Assembly: GCA_934234005.1 (NCBI GenBank)
Contig: CAKQHC010000012.1
Location: 1-22,452, forward strand
DNA: 22,452 bases
Reading direction: 5' to 3'
Source: an uncultured Methanomassiliicoccales archaeon
GTDB taxonomy: Archaea > Thermoplasmatota > Thermoplasmata > Methanomassiliicoccales > Methanomethylophilaceae
Shown here: in pieces, positions 6,301 through 14,940 of the stretch
Position numbering within the stretch: position 1 is the first letter of the stretch
Layout of the letters: the number at the start of each line of letters is the position of its first letter
Translations under genes and position numbers: made by a program
The notes under the pieces: model-generated
The model's database searches: none
Told to the model about the DNA's origin: nothing
What the model saw: only the letters and a program-made list of their open reading frames with translations

Positions 6301-7311
6301 TCAACTCATAAACAGATTCCAATAATCCTTGGTGATACGATCCTTAACGTCTGAAGTGATACGAACCGTTTTATCGATAATGCCGCGGGCGTAACCATAC
6401 ATCATAATTGTTATTCCCGATAAGATATTGATATGAGATTCGATATGCAATACGTTGAGATACCTTACAAGAATGGATGCGTATTCGGCCATATCTTCGC
6501 ATTCAAGACGATATAAGTCACGGAAATTGAATATGATAATTGCATTGATTATAGGGGCCTCATCATCGTCTTTCATTCTGTCTTTTATTGTATTATATAT
6601 TACACGGGACATGAGTAAAGACTGCTCTAATTTTTCCTTGGGTTTCTTCTGATAGGTTGTCATAAGGGATCCTTGGCGAAACAGACGGTAGGAATAATAC
6701 TTATCAGGCACAAATCTTACTTTCTTTGCATAGGAGAAATAATTCACTGCAAAAGAAAAGTCTTCTCCGACGAACAGTTTTTCGTCAATATGCAAATTAT
6801 TGTCTTTAATCAAACTGGATTTTATGAAATGAAGCCACAGTACAGGTCCGCAACCGTTAACGGAAAATATCTTACCTATGCTGAAATCGTTATAATCCGC
6901 ACGTTTTATGTCCGATGCATTAGCAATCCATGCGGGAACTTCGTCATAATCGCCTATAAAATCCGTTCCATGGACAAGTATATCGAATCCCTGCACTTTT
7001 TCATACATATCCTTCAATGCATTGTCGGAAAGAAGATCGTCGGCATCCATAAAGCAGATGTATTCGCCTGACGCATAATCTATGCCTGTGTTTCTGGCCT
7101 TGGCAGGACCTCCGTTCGGTTGATCGATTACTACGAACCTGTCGTCCATTGCTTCAAATTTTCTGCATATGCTGGGGGATGAATCTTTGGACCAGTCGTT
7201 AACCAATATAAATTCTGCATCTTCAAAATCTTGATGAAGAAGACAGTTCAGAGTTTCTTCAAGATATTTTTCTACATTGTATACCGGAATTATAACAGAA
7301 ACCGTAACCAT
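6301..7311 (-). CDS. family 2 glycosyltransferase
   Basis: The product has 336 residues. The N-terminal GT-A fold starts VSVIIPVYNVEKYLEETL (4-21). It has the nucleotide-binding NDWSKDSS (38-45, in place of the common NDGSxDxS), PNGGPAKARNTGI (65-77) and the metal-binding DADD (89-92). GEDFSF (182-187) holds the ED pair expected of the catalytic base region. The enzyme transfers a sugar from a nucleotide-sugar donor, probably in the cytoplasm facing a lipid or cell-surface acceptor; donor and acceptor cannot be told. The last 100 residues are helical with hydrophobic stretches but show no clear membrane span. It stands alone between the recombinases and the thermosome, so it has no cluster context for polysaccharide synthesis. 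A weak GTGA lies ahead of the ATG. Confidence 0.85.
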   Translation of the reverse strand: MVTVSVIIPVYNVEKYLEETLNCLLHQDFEDAEFILVNDWSKDSSPSICRKFEAMDDRFVVIDQPNGGPAKARNTGIDYASGEYICFMDADDLLSDNALKDMYEKVQGFDILVHGTDFIGDYDEVPAWIANASDIKRADYNDFSIGKIFSVNGCGPVLWLHFIKSSLIKDNNLHIDEKLFVGEDFSFAVNYFSYAKKVRFVPDKYYSYRLFRQGSLMTTYQKKPKEKLEQSLLMSRVIYNTIKDRMKDDDEAPIINAIIIFNFRDLYRLECEDMAEYASILVRYLNVLHIESHINILSGITIMMYGYARGIIDKTVRITSDVKDRITKDYWNLFMS

Positions 7312-7365
7312 TCTTTCACTTCTTTAATTACGGTAGACTCTGTCGGTATTTATTGAATACATTGC

Positions 7366-7380
7366 AAAATATTGTTTCGG
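7366..7380 (-). promoter_or_regulatory. possible BRE/TATA of the glycosyltransferase gene
   Basis: CCGAAACAATATTTT on the minus strand resembles a purine-rich BRE followed by a TATA element, about 60 bases before the ATG. A second candidate (AATAAATA, 7347-7354) is closer. The assignment is weak. Confidence 0.3.
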
Positions 7381-7390
7381 TGAAAATAAA

Positions 7391-7421
7391 TTAAAAAAAT
7401 AAAAGGGGGGCTTAAAGCCCC
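7391..7421 (-). terminator. terminator of the thermosome gene
   Basis: On the minus strand GGGGCTT-T-AAGCCCC (7421-7407) forms a G-C-rich stem 13 bases past the TAA. It is followed by CC and the T-rich TTTTATTTTTTTAA. This is the clearest terminator in the window. Confidence 0.75.
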
Positions 7422-7434
7422 GAGTTTAACGGTT

Positions 7435-9060
7435 TTACATTCCGGGCATTCCGCCGGGCATGCCGGGTGCGCCCTGCGGGGGAGTCGGAGGTGCTCTCCT
7501 GGATGCGATAACATCATCGATCCTGAGGATCATGTTGGCTACTTCCTCAGCAGAGTTGATGGCCTGAACCTTTACTCTGAGAGGCTCGACAACATTCCTT
7601 GCGAGCATATCGACGGCTTCGCCGGTGTCGAGGTCAAGTCCGTAGTAAACGGATTTGTCGCCCTTCTTGTGTGCGGACTTCATCTTTATGATGGAGTCGA
7701 TGGGGTCGATACCTGCATTCTCGGCAAGAGTCCAGGGGATGATCTCCATGGCTTTTGCGAATTTCTCGATGGCGAGCTGCTCTCTTCCTCCGACGGATGC
7801 TGCGTAATCCATAAGCTGGAGTTCGAGTTCGATTTCAGGTGCTCCTGCTCCTGCAACAACTTTTCCGTCCTCGATAGCTACGCCGACCACACGGATTGCA
7901 TCGTTGAGTGCTCTCTCGACTTCTTCAAGAACATGCTCGGTTCCTCCGCGTGCGAAGATGGTAACTGCCTTGGGGTTCTTGCATCCGGTGATGAATGCCA
8001 TTCCGTCCTCTCCGACCTGTTTCTCGTCGACTGCACCGGCAATACCGAGGTCGGCGGAAGTGAGTTCGTTGGGGTTTCCGACAATGTTTGCACCGGTAGC
8101 TTTGGCAATTGCCTCGAGGTCGGACTGTTTGAGTCTCCTGTATCCGAGGATTCCGTTCTTTGCGAGGTAGTGCTGAACGAGTTCGTCTACACCTTTCTGG
8201 CAGAAAACGACATTGGCTCCGGCTTCTTTGATCTTCTCAACGATGGCCCTCATGCTGTTTTCTTCCTCGGCGAGGAAAGAAGACATTGCGGTAGGGTCGG
8301 TAATCTGAATCTGGGCATCGAATTCTGTTTTCTTGACTTCGAGAGCGCATGAGAACAGAGCGATTTTGGCGTTTTCGACGTGTGTAGGCATCCTGCTGTG
8401 GACTTTCTCTTTGTCGATAACGACTCCCTCTACAAGCTCGGTGTCTCCGATGACTCCTCCGACCTTTTTCTCGATGCGGATATTCTTAACATCGACTTTG
8501 CCGTTTTCCGTAACAGATTTGCATGCCTTGACGACGAGTTTGGACAGCTTGTCCTCTTCCTCTCCGACGGATTTTCCGGTGAGTGCGGTTGCGCTTACTT
8601 TCTCGAGAATCTCGTCTTTGTTGGCGTCTACGGCAATCTTGTTGAGAATTTCAACGGCTTTGACGGATGCGAGCTTGTATCCGTTGGTGATTACTGTCGG
8701 GTGAACGTTGGAGTTAATGAGCTCTTCGGACTGTTTGAGGAGTTCTCCGGCGAGAATAACGGAAGATGTGGTTCCGTCTCCGCACTCGGTGTCCTGTGTT
8801 TTTGCCACTTCGACAACCATCTTTGCGGCAGGGTGCTGCACATCGATCTCTTTGAGGATGGTTACTCCGTCGTTTGTGATGACAACGTCTCCGATTGTGT
8901 TGACGAGCATCTTGTCCATTCCTTTGGGTCCGAGCGTAGACCTTACTGCATCCGCCACAGCTTTGGCTGCGCTGATGTTGTTAAACTGTGCTTCTTTGTC
9001 TTTGCTCCTTTCCGTGCCTTCTTTGAGCACGATAACGGGCTGGTTTCCTGATCCGTACAT
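7435..9060 (-). CDS. ths: thermosome subunit (group II chaperonin)
   Basis: The product has 541 residues, full length for the family. Motifs in order are [11 protein letters not shown] (42-52), NDGVTIL (63-69), the ATP-binding GDGTT (94-98) and [16 protein letters not shown] in the second equatorial part. The C-terminal tail is flexible and rich in G and M ([12 protein letters not shown]), as in archaeal thermosomes. The protein forms two stacked rings that fold client proteins in the cytoplasm using ATP, with a built-in lid. Whether the rings contain one or more subunit types depends on other copies in the genome, which this window does not show. The ATG has AAGGGGAG about eight bases upstream. 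The gene has its own promoter, an operator-like palindrome and a strong terminator, so it is transcribed alone. Confidence 0.97.
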   Translation of the reverse strand: MYGSGNQPVIVLKEGTERSKDKEAQFNNISAAKAVADAVRSTLGPKGMDKMLVNTIGDVVITNDGVTILKEIDVQHPAAKMVVEVAKTQDTECGDGTTSSVILAGELLKQSEELINSNVHPTVITNGYKLASVKAVEILNKIAVDANKDEILEKVSATALTGKSVGEEEDKLSKLVVKACKSVTENGKVDVKNIRIEKKVGGVIGDTELVEGVVIDKEKVHSRMPTHVENAKIALFSCALEVKKTEFDAQIQITDPTAMSSFLAEEENSMRAIVEKIKEAGANVVFCQKGVDELVQHYLAKNGILGYRRLKQSDLEAIAKATGANIVGNPNELTSADLGIAGAVDEKQVGEDGMAFITGCKNPKAVTIFARGGTEHVLEEVERALNDAIRVVGVAIEDGKVVAGAGAPEIELELQLMDYAASVGGREQLAIEKFAKAMEIIPWTLAENAGIDPIDSIIKMKSAHKKGDKSVYYGLDLDTGEAVDMLARNVVEPLRVKVQAINSAEEVANMILRIDDVIASRRAPPTPPQGAPGMPGGMPGM

Positions 9061-9093
9061 TTGGATTCTCCCCTTTGTGATTAGTATTGATAA

Positions 9094-9101
9094 GAATGTT
9101 C
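9094..9101. promoter_or_regulatory. operator-like palindrome in the thermosome promoter
   Basis: AGAA-TG-TTCT (9093-9102) is an imperfect palindrome of the form nGAAnnTTCn. It lies between the TATA box and the expected transcription start, where an archaeal repressor would block initiation. The form resembles heat-shock elements, but no known archaeal regulator site is matched with certainty. Confidence 0.3.
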
Positions 9102-9103
9102 TT

Positions 9104-9113
9104 CTATATAAAG
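9104..9113 (-). promoter_or_regulatory. TATA box of the thermosome gene
   Basis: CTTTATATAG on the minus strand fits the archaeal TATA consensus. It is centred about 48 bases before the ATG and leaves a leader of about 20-25 bases carrying the AAGGGGAG ribosome-binding site. Confidence 0.65.
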
Positions 9114-9154
9114 ATAATTGATTACACGGTGAATCTGGTAAGTACGCTGACGCG

Positions 9155-9922
9155 TCAAAACTTATCCGAAACGTTCAGGCCCAGGCGTCTTCCCCATGTA
9201 ACAAGATTGGAAGAACAGGCAGGTGCGGAAGATATGCCCATACGGTTCAGTCTTGACGGATCCACATACCTTATGCTCAGCGGATCGCAGGTCGCGGTTG
9301 TAATTCCCGTATCGGCCAATGCACGGACGATGTCCTCTTCCTTTCCCTCTATGGTGCTCATTACGGGAGCAATCAGCGCTACGGTGTTTATGCCCGAATC
9401 GACCAATTTCTTCATGGCATCCAATCTTGCTGAAGGCAACGGAGCTCCGGGTTCCGTCATACGCGAGATTCTGTCGTCCAATGTTGTGACAGTCATGCTG
9501 ACTGTTCCTTCCATTTCGGACAAGACATCGATGTCGCGCAGAACCAAATCGGATTTTGTATGTATTTTGTATCTGAATCCTCTGTCTCTCAGTACTTCGA
9601 GACATCCGCGGGTGAGCATGAATCTCTTTTCGGCATACTGATACGGATCGGTAGACGTCCCTATGCCGATTGTTCCCGAAACATTGGAAAGTTCCTTCGA
9701 AAGACGCTCGACTATATTGCGCCTTACTTTCACAACTCTCCATGTGGCGGGATCGCTGTGGGTATACCCTGTGGCGTAACAGTATATGCACCCGTGTTCG
9801 CATCCGCCGTAGGGATTCAAAGCATAATCTATCTGGGGGTATCCCGACGGACTGAGCGCCTTCCTGATGTCGGATATGACGAATTCTCCGCACCATTCCA
9901 ATTTGCTCCCCATAAATTCCAA
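9155..9922 (-). CDS. SPL-like radical SAM protein
   Basis: The product has 255 residues. The radical SAM cluster motif is C41-x3-C45-x2-C48 in [31 protein letters not shown] (86-100) and the LTRGCLEVL and [11 protein letters not shown] blocks that follow are typical of the Rv2578c/SplB-like group of radical SAM proteins. Spore photoproduct lyase, a member of this group, repairs a UV lesion in DNA, but many homologues have no assigned reaction, so only the use of S-adenosylmethionine and a 4Fe-4S cluster is certain. The gene starts ten bases after the stop of the Nre gene and is very likely cotranscribed with it, which hints at DNA repair. No SPL substrate cysteine can be assigned from sequence. 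Confidence 0.8.
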   Translation of the reverse strand: MEFMGSKLEWCGEFVISDIRKALSPSGYPQIDYALNPYGGCEHGCIYCYATGYTHSDPATWRVVKVRRNIVERLSKELSNVSGTIGIGTSTDPYQYAEKRFMLTRGCLEVLRDRGFRYKIHTKSDLVLRDIDVLSEMEGTVSMTVTTLDDRISRMTEPGAPLPSARLDAMKKLVDSGINTVALIAPVMSTIEGKEEDIVRALADTGITTATCDPLSIRYVDPSRLNRMGISSAPACSSNLVTWGRRLGLNVSDKF

Positions 9923-9932
9923 CAGAGTGGTA

Positions 9933-11249
9933 TCAGTAATAGTCCTCGATCCTCCTTTGAATCATATAATCCTTCAATACTCCGGAATTGGCAATCCAAC
10001 CGTCGCGTTTGATATCCATCACCGATTCTACAGTCTTCCACATTTCGTCCATCGTGTCGAATTCCGTCGGTTTTGTACGCAATGCGGCACGGACGTTTTC
10101 CCTTACATTCCATACGCCGACGGGCATTATGTATCCCGGATGTGCTTCTCTCATGATAACCACTCCCGCGGTTTTTCCTTCTTTAATCAGAAGCTCGTTA
10201 ACGGCCATCCGTGCGGCATAATAGCAACCGCCTATGTGCGCATATTCGCTGCGCCCGTCGTAAAACTCGCAATCGCTTATAATCTCAACATCCTTGCCCA
10301 TGGGATTCCACGTGGTGTTGGGGTACCATGCTTCGATCAATTCGTACCTCCATGTCGTAGGAATCATAAGTATCATCCATCTGTTGTCAATCATTTCCCA
10401 TCTGTACAGACGGATGCGGTCTATCGTATCGTTTAGTTTGGTAGTCTTCAGCAAATCTTTGCCGATAATGTCATCCACTGCAGTTATGCTCCATCTTGTC
10501 GGAACAAACCTCCGTTTTCCTTTGACACCCATTGTGCCTGTGGAAAACGCCTTTTCGATATCGGATATCAGCGTTCCGCCTTTGTATGCGCTGATTACGG
10601 CATCGGTGGCTTTCAGGTCGGTATCGTAATAGTTCTTTTCCAACGTACGCAGAAATCTGCCGTTGCCGACACTCATCCTGTCAATTCTTGCCGACGGACC
10701 GAACGGCTGTATTTCATCGTCCAAAGATATTTTTCCGTCGGGTCTCGTAAGGAATTTGGATTCGACGTCTATCGGAGATCCGGCTAATGAAAGCGATTGG
10801 ACATCTTCCACGATTCTTCCGTACTTCTCGAAATCCGTCGCATCGATTCTGTATTTGCCCCTGACCAGCCTGAAACGAAAATCCGTTATCTCGTCTATGC
10901 TTCTTCCTACCCATCTTTCCGGAGTATCCATGAGGGACGTGTCGCCGTATTCGGCGGGAACGAGCGGCCCGATATCCACCTTCGGATAACCGTAACGCCC
11001 TACAAACACGGACGGGGGGCTGGAGCCCGCAATATCCATCGATTCGTAAATCCTCTGTGTTTTCTGTTTTGAATAAAACTTAACCATTAACGGACAGCGG
11101 TCTTTTCCGCACAGTCTGTGTGCCCCTTTGCATATCACACACAGGCCGTTGCCCTTGGAAGGGATACCTGATGCGAAAAATTCCGGAAACTCCTGTGACA
11201 AAAGAAACACCGAACGGTTGAAGCGAAAGGTCGGGAAATCTCTTTCCAA
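9933..11249 (-). CDS. nreA: archaeal DNA repair protein of the Nre family
   Basis: The product has about 438 residues. A zinc-finger-like cluster C37-x2-C40-x6-C47-x4-C52 (CVIC...LCGKDRC) precedes the family's SPPSVFVGRYGYPKVDIGPL block (near 77-96) and a long C-terminal domain with GVWNVRENVR. The last eight residues, QRRIEDYY, fit the PCNA-interacting pattern Qxx(I/L/M)xx(aromatic)2 and end the protein exactly, as reported for NreA proteins. Nre proteins are archaea-specific and NreA is linked to repair of mitomycin C damage, acting with PCNA. The start is uncertain: no in-frame ATG precedes the cysteines. TTG 11249 is the longest ordinary start, but a GTG about 13 codons in is also possible. 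It follows ppx after 96 bases and is followed closely by the SPL-like gene. Confidence 0.85.
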   Translation of the reverse strand: MERDFPTFRFNRSVFLLSQEFPEFFASGIPSKGNGLCVICKGAHRLCGKDRCPLMVKFYSKQKTQRIYESMDIAGSSPPSVFVGRYGYPKVDIGPLVPAEYGDTSLMDTPERWVGRSIDEITDFRFRLVRGKYRIDATDFEKYGRIVEDVQSLSLAGSPIDVESKFLTRPDGKISLDDEIQPFGPSARIDRMSVGNGRFLRTLEKNYYDTDLKATDAVISAYKGGTLISDIEKAFSTGTMGVKGKRRFVPTRWSITAVDDIIGKDLLKTTKLNDTIDRIRLYRWEMIDNRWMILMIPTTWRYELIEAWYPNTTWNPMGKDVEIISDCEFYDGRSEYAHIGGCYYAARMAVNELLIKEGKTAGVVIMREAHPGYIMPVGVWNVRENVRAALRTKPTEFDTMDEMWKTVESVMDIKRDGWIANSGVLKDYMIQRRIEDYY

Positions 11250-11345
11250 GCAAGGGGACGGCCTTTCGCTTTGATACCGACATCAGTATGTTGTTATTTC
11301 AATGTTCGTCTTGGAAATCCAGAATGCCTATGGAATACCCATCCA

Positions 11346-12884
11346 TCATTCGCTGTCTGCCGACTGCGGTTCGACAGCCACATTCAGAGGGCATCCGAAT
11401 AATTTAAGAAAATCGGAACTCAGTCTGCAGAGTCTCCAACGTTCCATTTCGGCATCACCGTTGCTTATAAGAGTTATCAGGAATCCTGATTTTCCGAAAG
11501 AAGCGGCAATATCGGAAACGACCGAATTTCTGTGTCTGTCGATTATATCCGATATGCGCAGAAACATCGAACACATTCTTACCGCAGCATTGTCATAGCC
11601 GTCGAGATCCTTTAAAAGAGGATCTTTCGGACCCGGAAATTTTTTATGATGGAATCTGACGATAAGTCCCATCATATGCAGTTCGTCGCAGTCGAATCCG
11701 ACCATATCCGAATTTTCGATCATTACCTGCGAAAGAACATGGTGGTTGCTGTAGTTCACCAATTCCCCTATATCATGCAATACGGATGCGTTGGACAGCA
11801 GGTTGCGGAAATCGGCACCCATGTCATGCAGGCCGTATGTTTTTGTCTTATCGAACAGCATCAAAGAAAATTTCCTCACGGATTCGGCATGCGTACTGTC
11901 GTATCCGCACCGGATTGCCAATGCTCTGACAGACGAATCGCGGGCATCGAAGCATGTGTATCCGGCCGAAAGCATATGGTCGATCTGCATTCCTTCGCGC
12001 AGACCGTTGTGCGATATGTTTATGCGTTCTATACCGAACGAGGTCATGAGTTCTTCGGCTATTGCGCCTCCGGAGATTATGATATCCGAGCGGGACTTGT
12101 TGATTCCCTGATACGAAGTACGCTTTGATGCGTCTACGGAAATCAATTCGGACATCAGTTGCGACAATTCGAATCTGTAAAAATATGATGTATCGCGGTC
12201 GTCTCTACGCGAACCGCATACAACGCCGATGGCTTCCATGGTTCCGGACGACCCCCATGCCGTTTTGAATCCTATGCTTTTTACGATTCCGACAGATCTG
12301 TAGGAATCCAAATCAATGCATCTCTGCAGGTACATATAATCGGATTTGCCGACGGCTTTGGAACAGTCTACGCCTTTCCCGAACGCATAACGCACAGCAC
12401 CTACGGAAAGGCTGTCCAGATACAGGTCGGTACCGTTCTCGCGGATAATGATCTCCGTACTCCCTCCGCCTATGTCTATGTCCAGTGAGCGTTCGGCAGG
12501 ACCGTTCGGACCGAAAACGCCCAAAGATGTGAGTCTTGCCTCTTCGGTTCCCGGTATTATATGAACTTCCACTCCTTTGCACATATCGATCAGTTCGTGG
12601 AAATTCGGAGCTTCCCTCGCGGCACATGTCGCATATGCAAGTATTTTTGTGGCACCGTGGATACGGGCGGTATCGGCGAAACGGGAAATTACTATTGCCG
12701 CTTTGGATAATGTGTCCCCGTCGATTCTGCCGTTCTCATACAGGCTTCTGCCGAGTCTTATGCTTTCCTTGTCCTGGAAAACCTGGGAGACGCCCGATCC
12801 CCCGTAAAACCTCGAAACCAAAAGATGAACGGAATTGGTACCGATATCTATGAATCCGACTGTTTCAACATCCTGATTTTCCAT
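11346..12884 (-). CDS. ppx: exopolyphosphatase / guanosine pentaphosphatase (Ppx-GppA) with C-terminal HD-like domain
   Basis: The product has 512 residues. The actin-like Ppx fold is shown by FIDIGTNSVHLLV (11-23), the catalytic glutamate region IPGTEEARL (110-118) and the phosphate-binding DIDIGGGSTEI (135-145). SGGAIAEELM (271-280) closes the phosphatase part. The C-terminal region has an HD pattern (LHDIGE at 369-374, NHH at 380-382, RFHHKKFPG at 410-418), as in the long Ppx proteins. It removes terminal phosphate from polyphosphate in the cytoplasm. Its start lies inside the end of ppk, with a 20-base overlap, so the enzymes that make and break polyphosphate are translated from one message. 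A GppA role in (p)ppGpp turnover is less likely in an archaeon. Confidence 0.92.
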   Translation of the reverse strand: MENQDVETVGFIDIGTNSVHLLVSRFYGGSGVSQVFQDKESIRLGRSLYENGRIDGDTLSKAAIVISRFADTARIHGATKILAYATCAAREAPNFHELIDMCKGVEVHIIPGTEEARLTSLGVFGPNGPAERSLDIDIGGGSTEIIIRENGTDLYLDSLSVGAVRYAFGKGVDCSKAVGKSDYMYLQRCIDLDSYRSVGIVKSIGFKTAWGSSGTMEAIGVVCGSRRDDRDTSYFYRFELSQLMSELISVDASKRTSYQGINKSRSDIIISGGAIAEELMTSFGIERINISHNGLREGMQIDHMLSAGYTCFDARDSSVRALAIRCGYDSTHAESVRKFSLMLFDKTKTYGLHDMGADFRNLLSNASVLHDIGELVNYSNHHVLSQVMIENSDMVGFDCDELHMMGLIVRFHHKKFPGPKDPLLKDLDGYDNAAVRMCSMFLRISDIIDRHRNSVVSDIAASFGKSGFLITLISNGDAEMERWRLCRLSSDFLKLFGCPLNVAVEPQSADSE

Positions 12885-14940
12885 GCCATTCTCCCCTGTG
12901 ATCTATGAACCACTGCTGGGAGCGGAGTTTTTTCTCGCCTGTTCCGGGCACGACAGGAGAGTATGTTCCGTCTGGTTGAAGTTCCATGGCCTTTACATTG
13001 TCCGATAAATGAATCTTCAGAATCTTTTCTCTGATGCACTCCCTCATTTCCGGATCCTTTACCGGGAACAGAACTTCCACGCGTGCGAGTAAATTCCTGG
13101 GCATCATATCGGAAGATCCCATGTACATTTCCGGATTGCCGCCGTTGGCAAAGTAGTAAATTCTGGAATGCTCCAGGAACCTGTCGACAATACTCGTTAC
13201 GCGTATATTCTCGGAGATTCCCTGAATGCCGGGTCTGAGACAACACAGTCCGCGTATGTTTAAATCAACCTTTACTCCGGCTATGGAGGCTTTGTACAAC
13301 GATGCAATTATGTCGGCATCTATGAGTCCGTTGGCTTTCATTGCGATATATCCGTTTCCCTTTTCGCGGTGTGTTCTTATCTCGCGTTCGATTTTATCAA
13401 TCAGGGAACTCTTGAGAGTAAGCGGAGCTACCAACAGGCGCTTGTACATGCGCGGTCCGAAAAATCCGGTAAGCGCATTGAACAATTCGCCCACATCCTC
13501 TCCGATTTCATTGTCGGCCGTAAGGAAAGATATGTCTCCATATTGTTTGGCAGTCGAGGTGTTATAGTTTCCGGAACTCATGTGCGTGTATCTTATGAGT
13601 TTGTCTCCTTCCAAACGGACTACCTGCAACAATTTTGAATGTACTTTCAAATCGACAGGTCCAAAAACGACATGGACTCCGATGGTTTCCAATTCCCTGG
13701 CCCAACGTATATTGTTGGTTTCGTCGAATTTTGCCCTGAGTTCCATCAGAACAGAAACGGTTTTTCCGTTTTCTCTGGCGCGCATAATTGCTTTGACCAG
13801 CGACGGGTCTTTTCCTATTCTGTACAGACAGATTTTAATGCTTTGAACATCGGGATCCGATGCGGCGCAATTCACAAAACGAACTATGGTGGCAAATGTT
13901 TCGTAAGGATGGAACAAAATCCAATCGCGTTTGCGGATGGATTTGAAAATGTCAACACCTTCCGCGAGTTCGGGCGGCGTATACGGTTCGAACGGTTTGT
14001 CATGGAGTTTCGGATACTTCAGAGAAGCAATCTGCCAAAGATCCACGAGCATGATGGCATCGGTACGGTGTATCTGCAAATCGGTCAGATTGAGATTTTT
14101 ACCGAATAATCTGACCATATCTTTGGGCATAGATCTGTCCACGACCATTCTGACCGGGAATCCCACATCGCGGTCTTCGATGGATTCCTCGACGGCCGAC
14201 ATAAAGTCGCATGCTTCGTCTATCGTGACCTTTACGTCCGCGTTTCTTGTTACGCGGAACACATGTGTGCCGTCAATCGCAAAACCCGGAAACAACGCAC
14301 CGACGTGAGTCATTATTACGTCTTCCAGCTGCACCATCGTTTCTCCCTTTGTGCAGGGAACGGATATAAATCTGGGCAGGGTTCCCACAGGAACTTTTAC
14401 GCGGGCATAAAGCGGACGGCCGTCCTTATCGGTAAGTCTTACCGCTATGTTGAGCGAGTTGTTGGATATGAACGGAAAAGGATGGGTTATGTCGAGTGCG
14501 AGCGGAGTTAAAAGGGCATGGACTCTGCTGCGATAGAATTCCGCAATCCATGCCTGTTGATCGGGATTGAGTTCCGACACTGCACATATGCGGATTCCGG
14601 TCTTGGAAAGTTCCGATTTTAAATCGACCCAACATTTTCCGTATTCGACTACAAGCTCCTGTACTGTTTTTGATACTTTTTCCAACAACGAGTTTTTGGA
14701 CACCGATGAATAATCCGGGCCGGGAATAGGTATCGCGGACATTATGCCGGGAACACGGATCATAAAGAACTCGTCCATGTTCCCATAGCATATTGCCAAA
14801 AACTTTACCCTCTCCAAGAGAGGGTTGGAAGTGTCCCGGGCCTGATTCAGACAGCGTCTGTTGAATTCAAGCCAGGACAACTCCCTGTTGATGTAATTGG
14901 AAGAGTCGTAAAGCTTCTGTTCTTCACTCTTCGTCTGCAT
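12865..14940 (-). CDS. ppk1: polyphosphate kinase 1
   Basis: The product has 691 residues, full length. The N-terminal domain starts with NRELSWLEFNRRCL (18-31), LLTPLALDITHPFPFI is at 143-158, and the two phospholipase-D-like catalytic domains follow. H434 in LKVHSKLLQV is the residue that becomes phosphorylated in the family, and H591 in FLEHSRIYYF is the second essential histidine. HPYETF (344-349) and YTHMSSGNYN (451-460) are conserved. The enzyme reversibly moves the terminal phosphate of ATP onto polyphosphate, making a phosphate and energy store. It overlaps hisD by 17 bases upstream and ppx by 20 bases downstream, so all three are cotranscribed and probably translationally coupled. 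PPK1 is mainly bacterial; in methanogens its presence suggests past acquisition. Confidence 0.96.
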   Translation of the reverse strand: MQTKSEEQKLYDSSNYINRELSWLEFNRRCLNQARDTSNPLLERVKFLAICYGNMDEFFMIRVPGIMSAIPIPGPDYSSVSKNSLLEKVSKTVQELVVEYGKCWVDLKSELSKTGIRICAVSELNPDQQAWIAEFYRSRVHALLTPLALDITHPFPFISNNSLNIAVRLTDKDGRPLYARVKVPVGTLPRFISVPCTKGETMVQLEDVIMTHVGALFPGFAIDGTHVFRVTRNADVKVTIDEACDFMSAVEESIEDRDVGFPVRMVVDRSMPKDMVRLFGKNLNLTDLQIHRTDAIMLVDLWQIASLKYPKLHDKPFEPYTPPELAEGVDIFKSIRKRDWILFHPYETFATIVRFVNCAASDPDVQSIKICLYRIGKDPSLVKAIMRARENGKTVSVLMELRAKFDETNNIRWARELETIGVHVVFGPVDLKVHSKLLQVVRLEGDKLIRYTHMSSGNYNTSTAKQYGDISFLTADNEIGEDVGELFNALTGFFGPRMYKRLLVAPLTLKSSLIDKIEREIRTHREKGNGYIAMKANGLIDADIIASLYKASIAGVKVDLNIRGLCCLRPGIQGISENIRVTSIVDRFLEHSRIYYFANGGNPEMYMGSSDMMPRNLLARVEVLFPVKDPEMRECIREKILKIHLSDNVKAMELQPDGTYSPVVPGTGEKKLRSQQWFIDHRGEWHGKSGC

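Noticed and set aside
7669..9051. Long plus-strand open frames (227, 223 and 137 codons) opposite the thermosome gene
   Set aside because: They are shadows of the thermosome gene's codon bias. Their products are rich in S, C, D and F without domain features.
11080..11283. ATG-started frame at 11283 upstream of the Nre cysteines as a separate gene or true Nre start
   Set aside because: It is in another frame from the Nre protein and has no family features. A frameshift joining the two is not needed to complete the conserved Nre domains.
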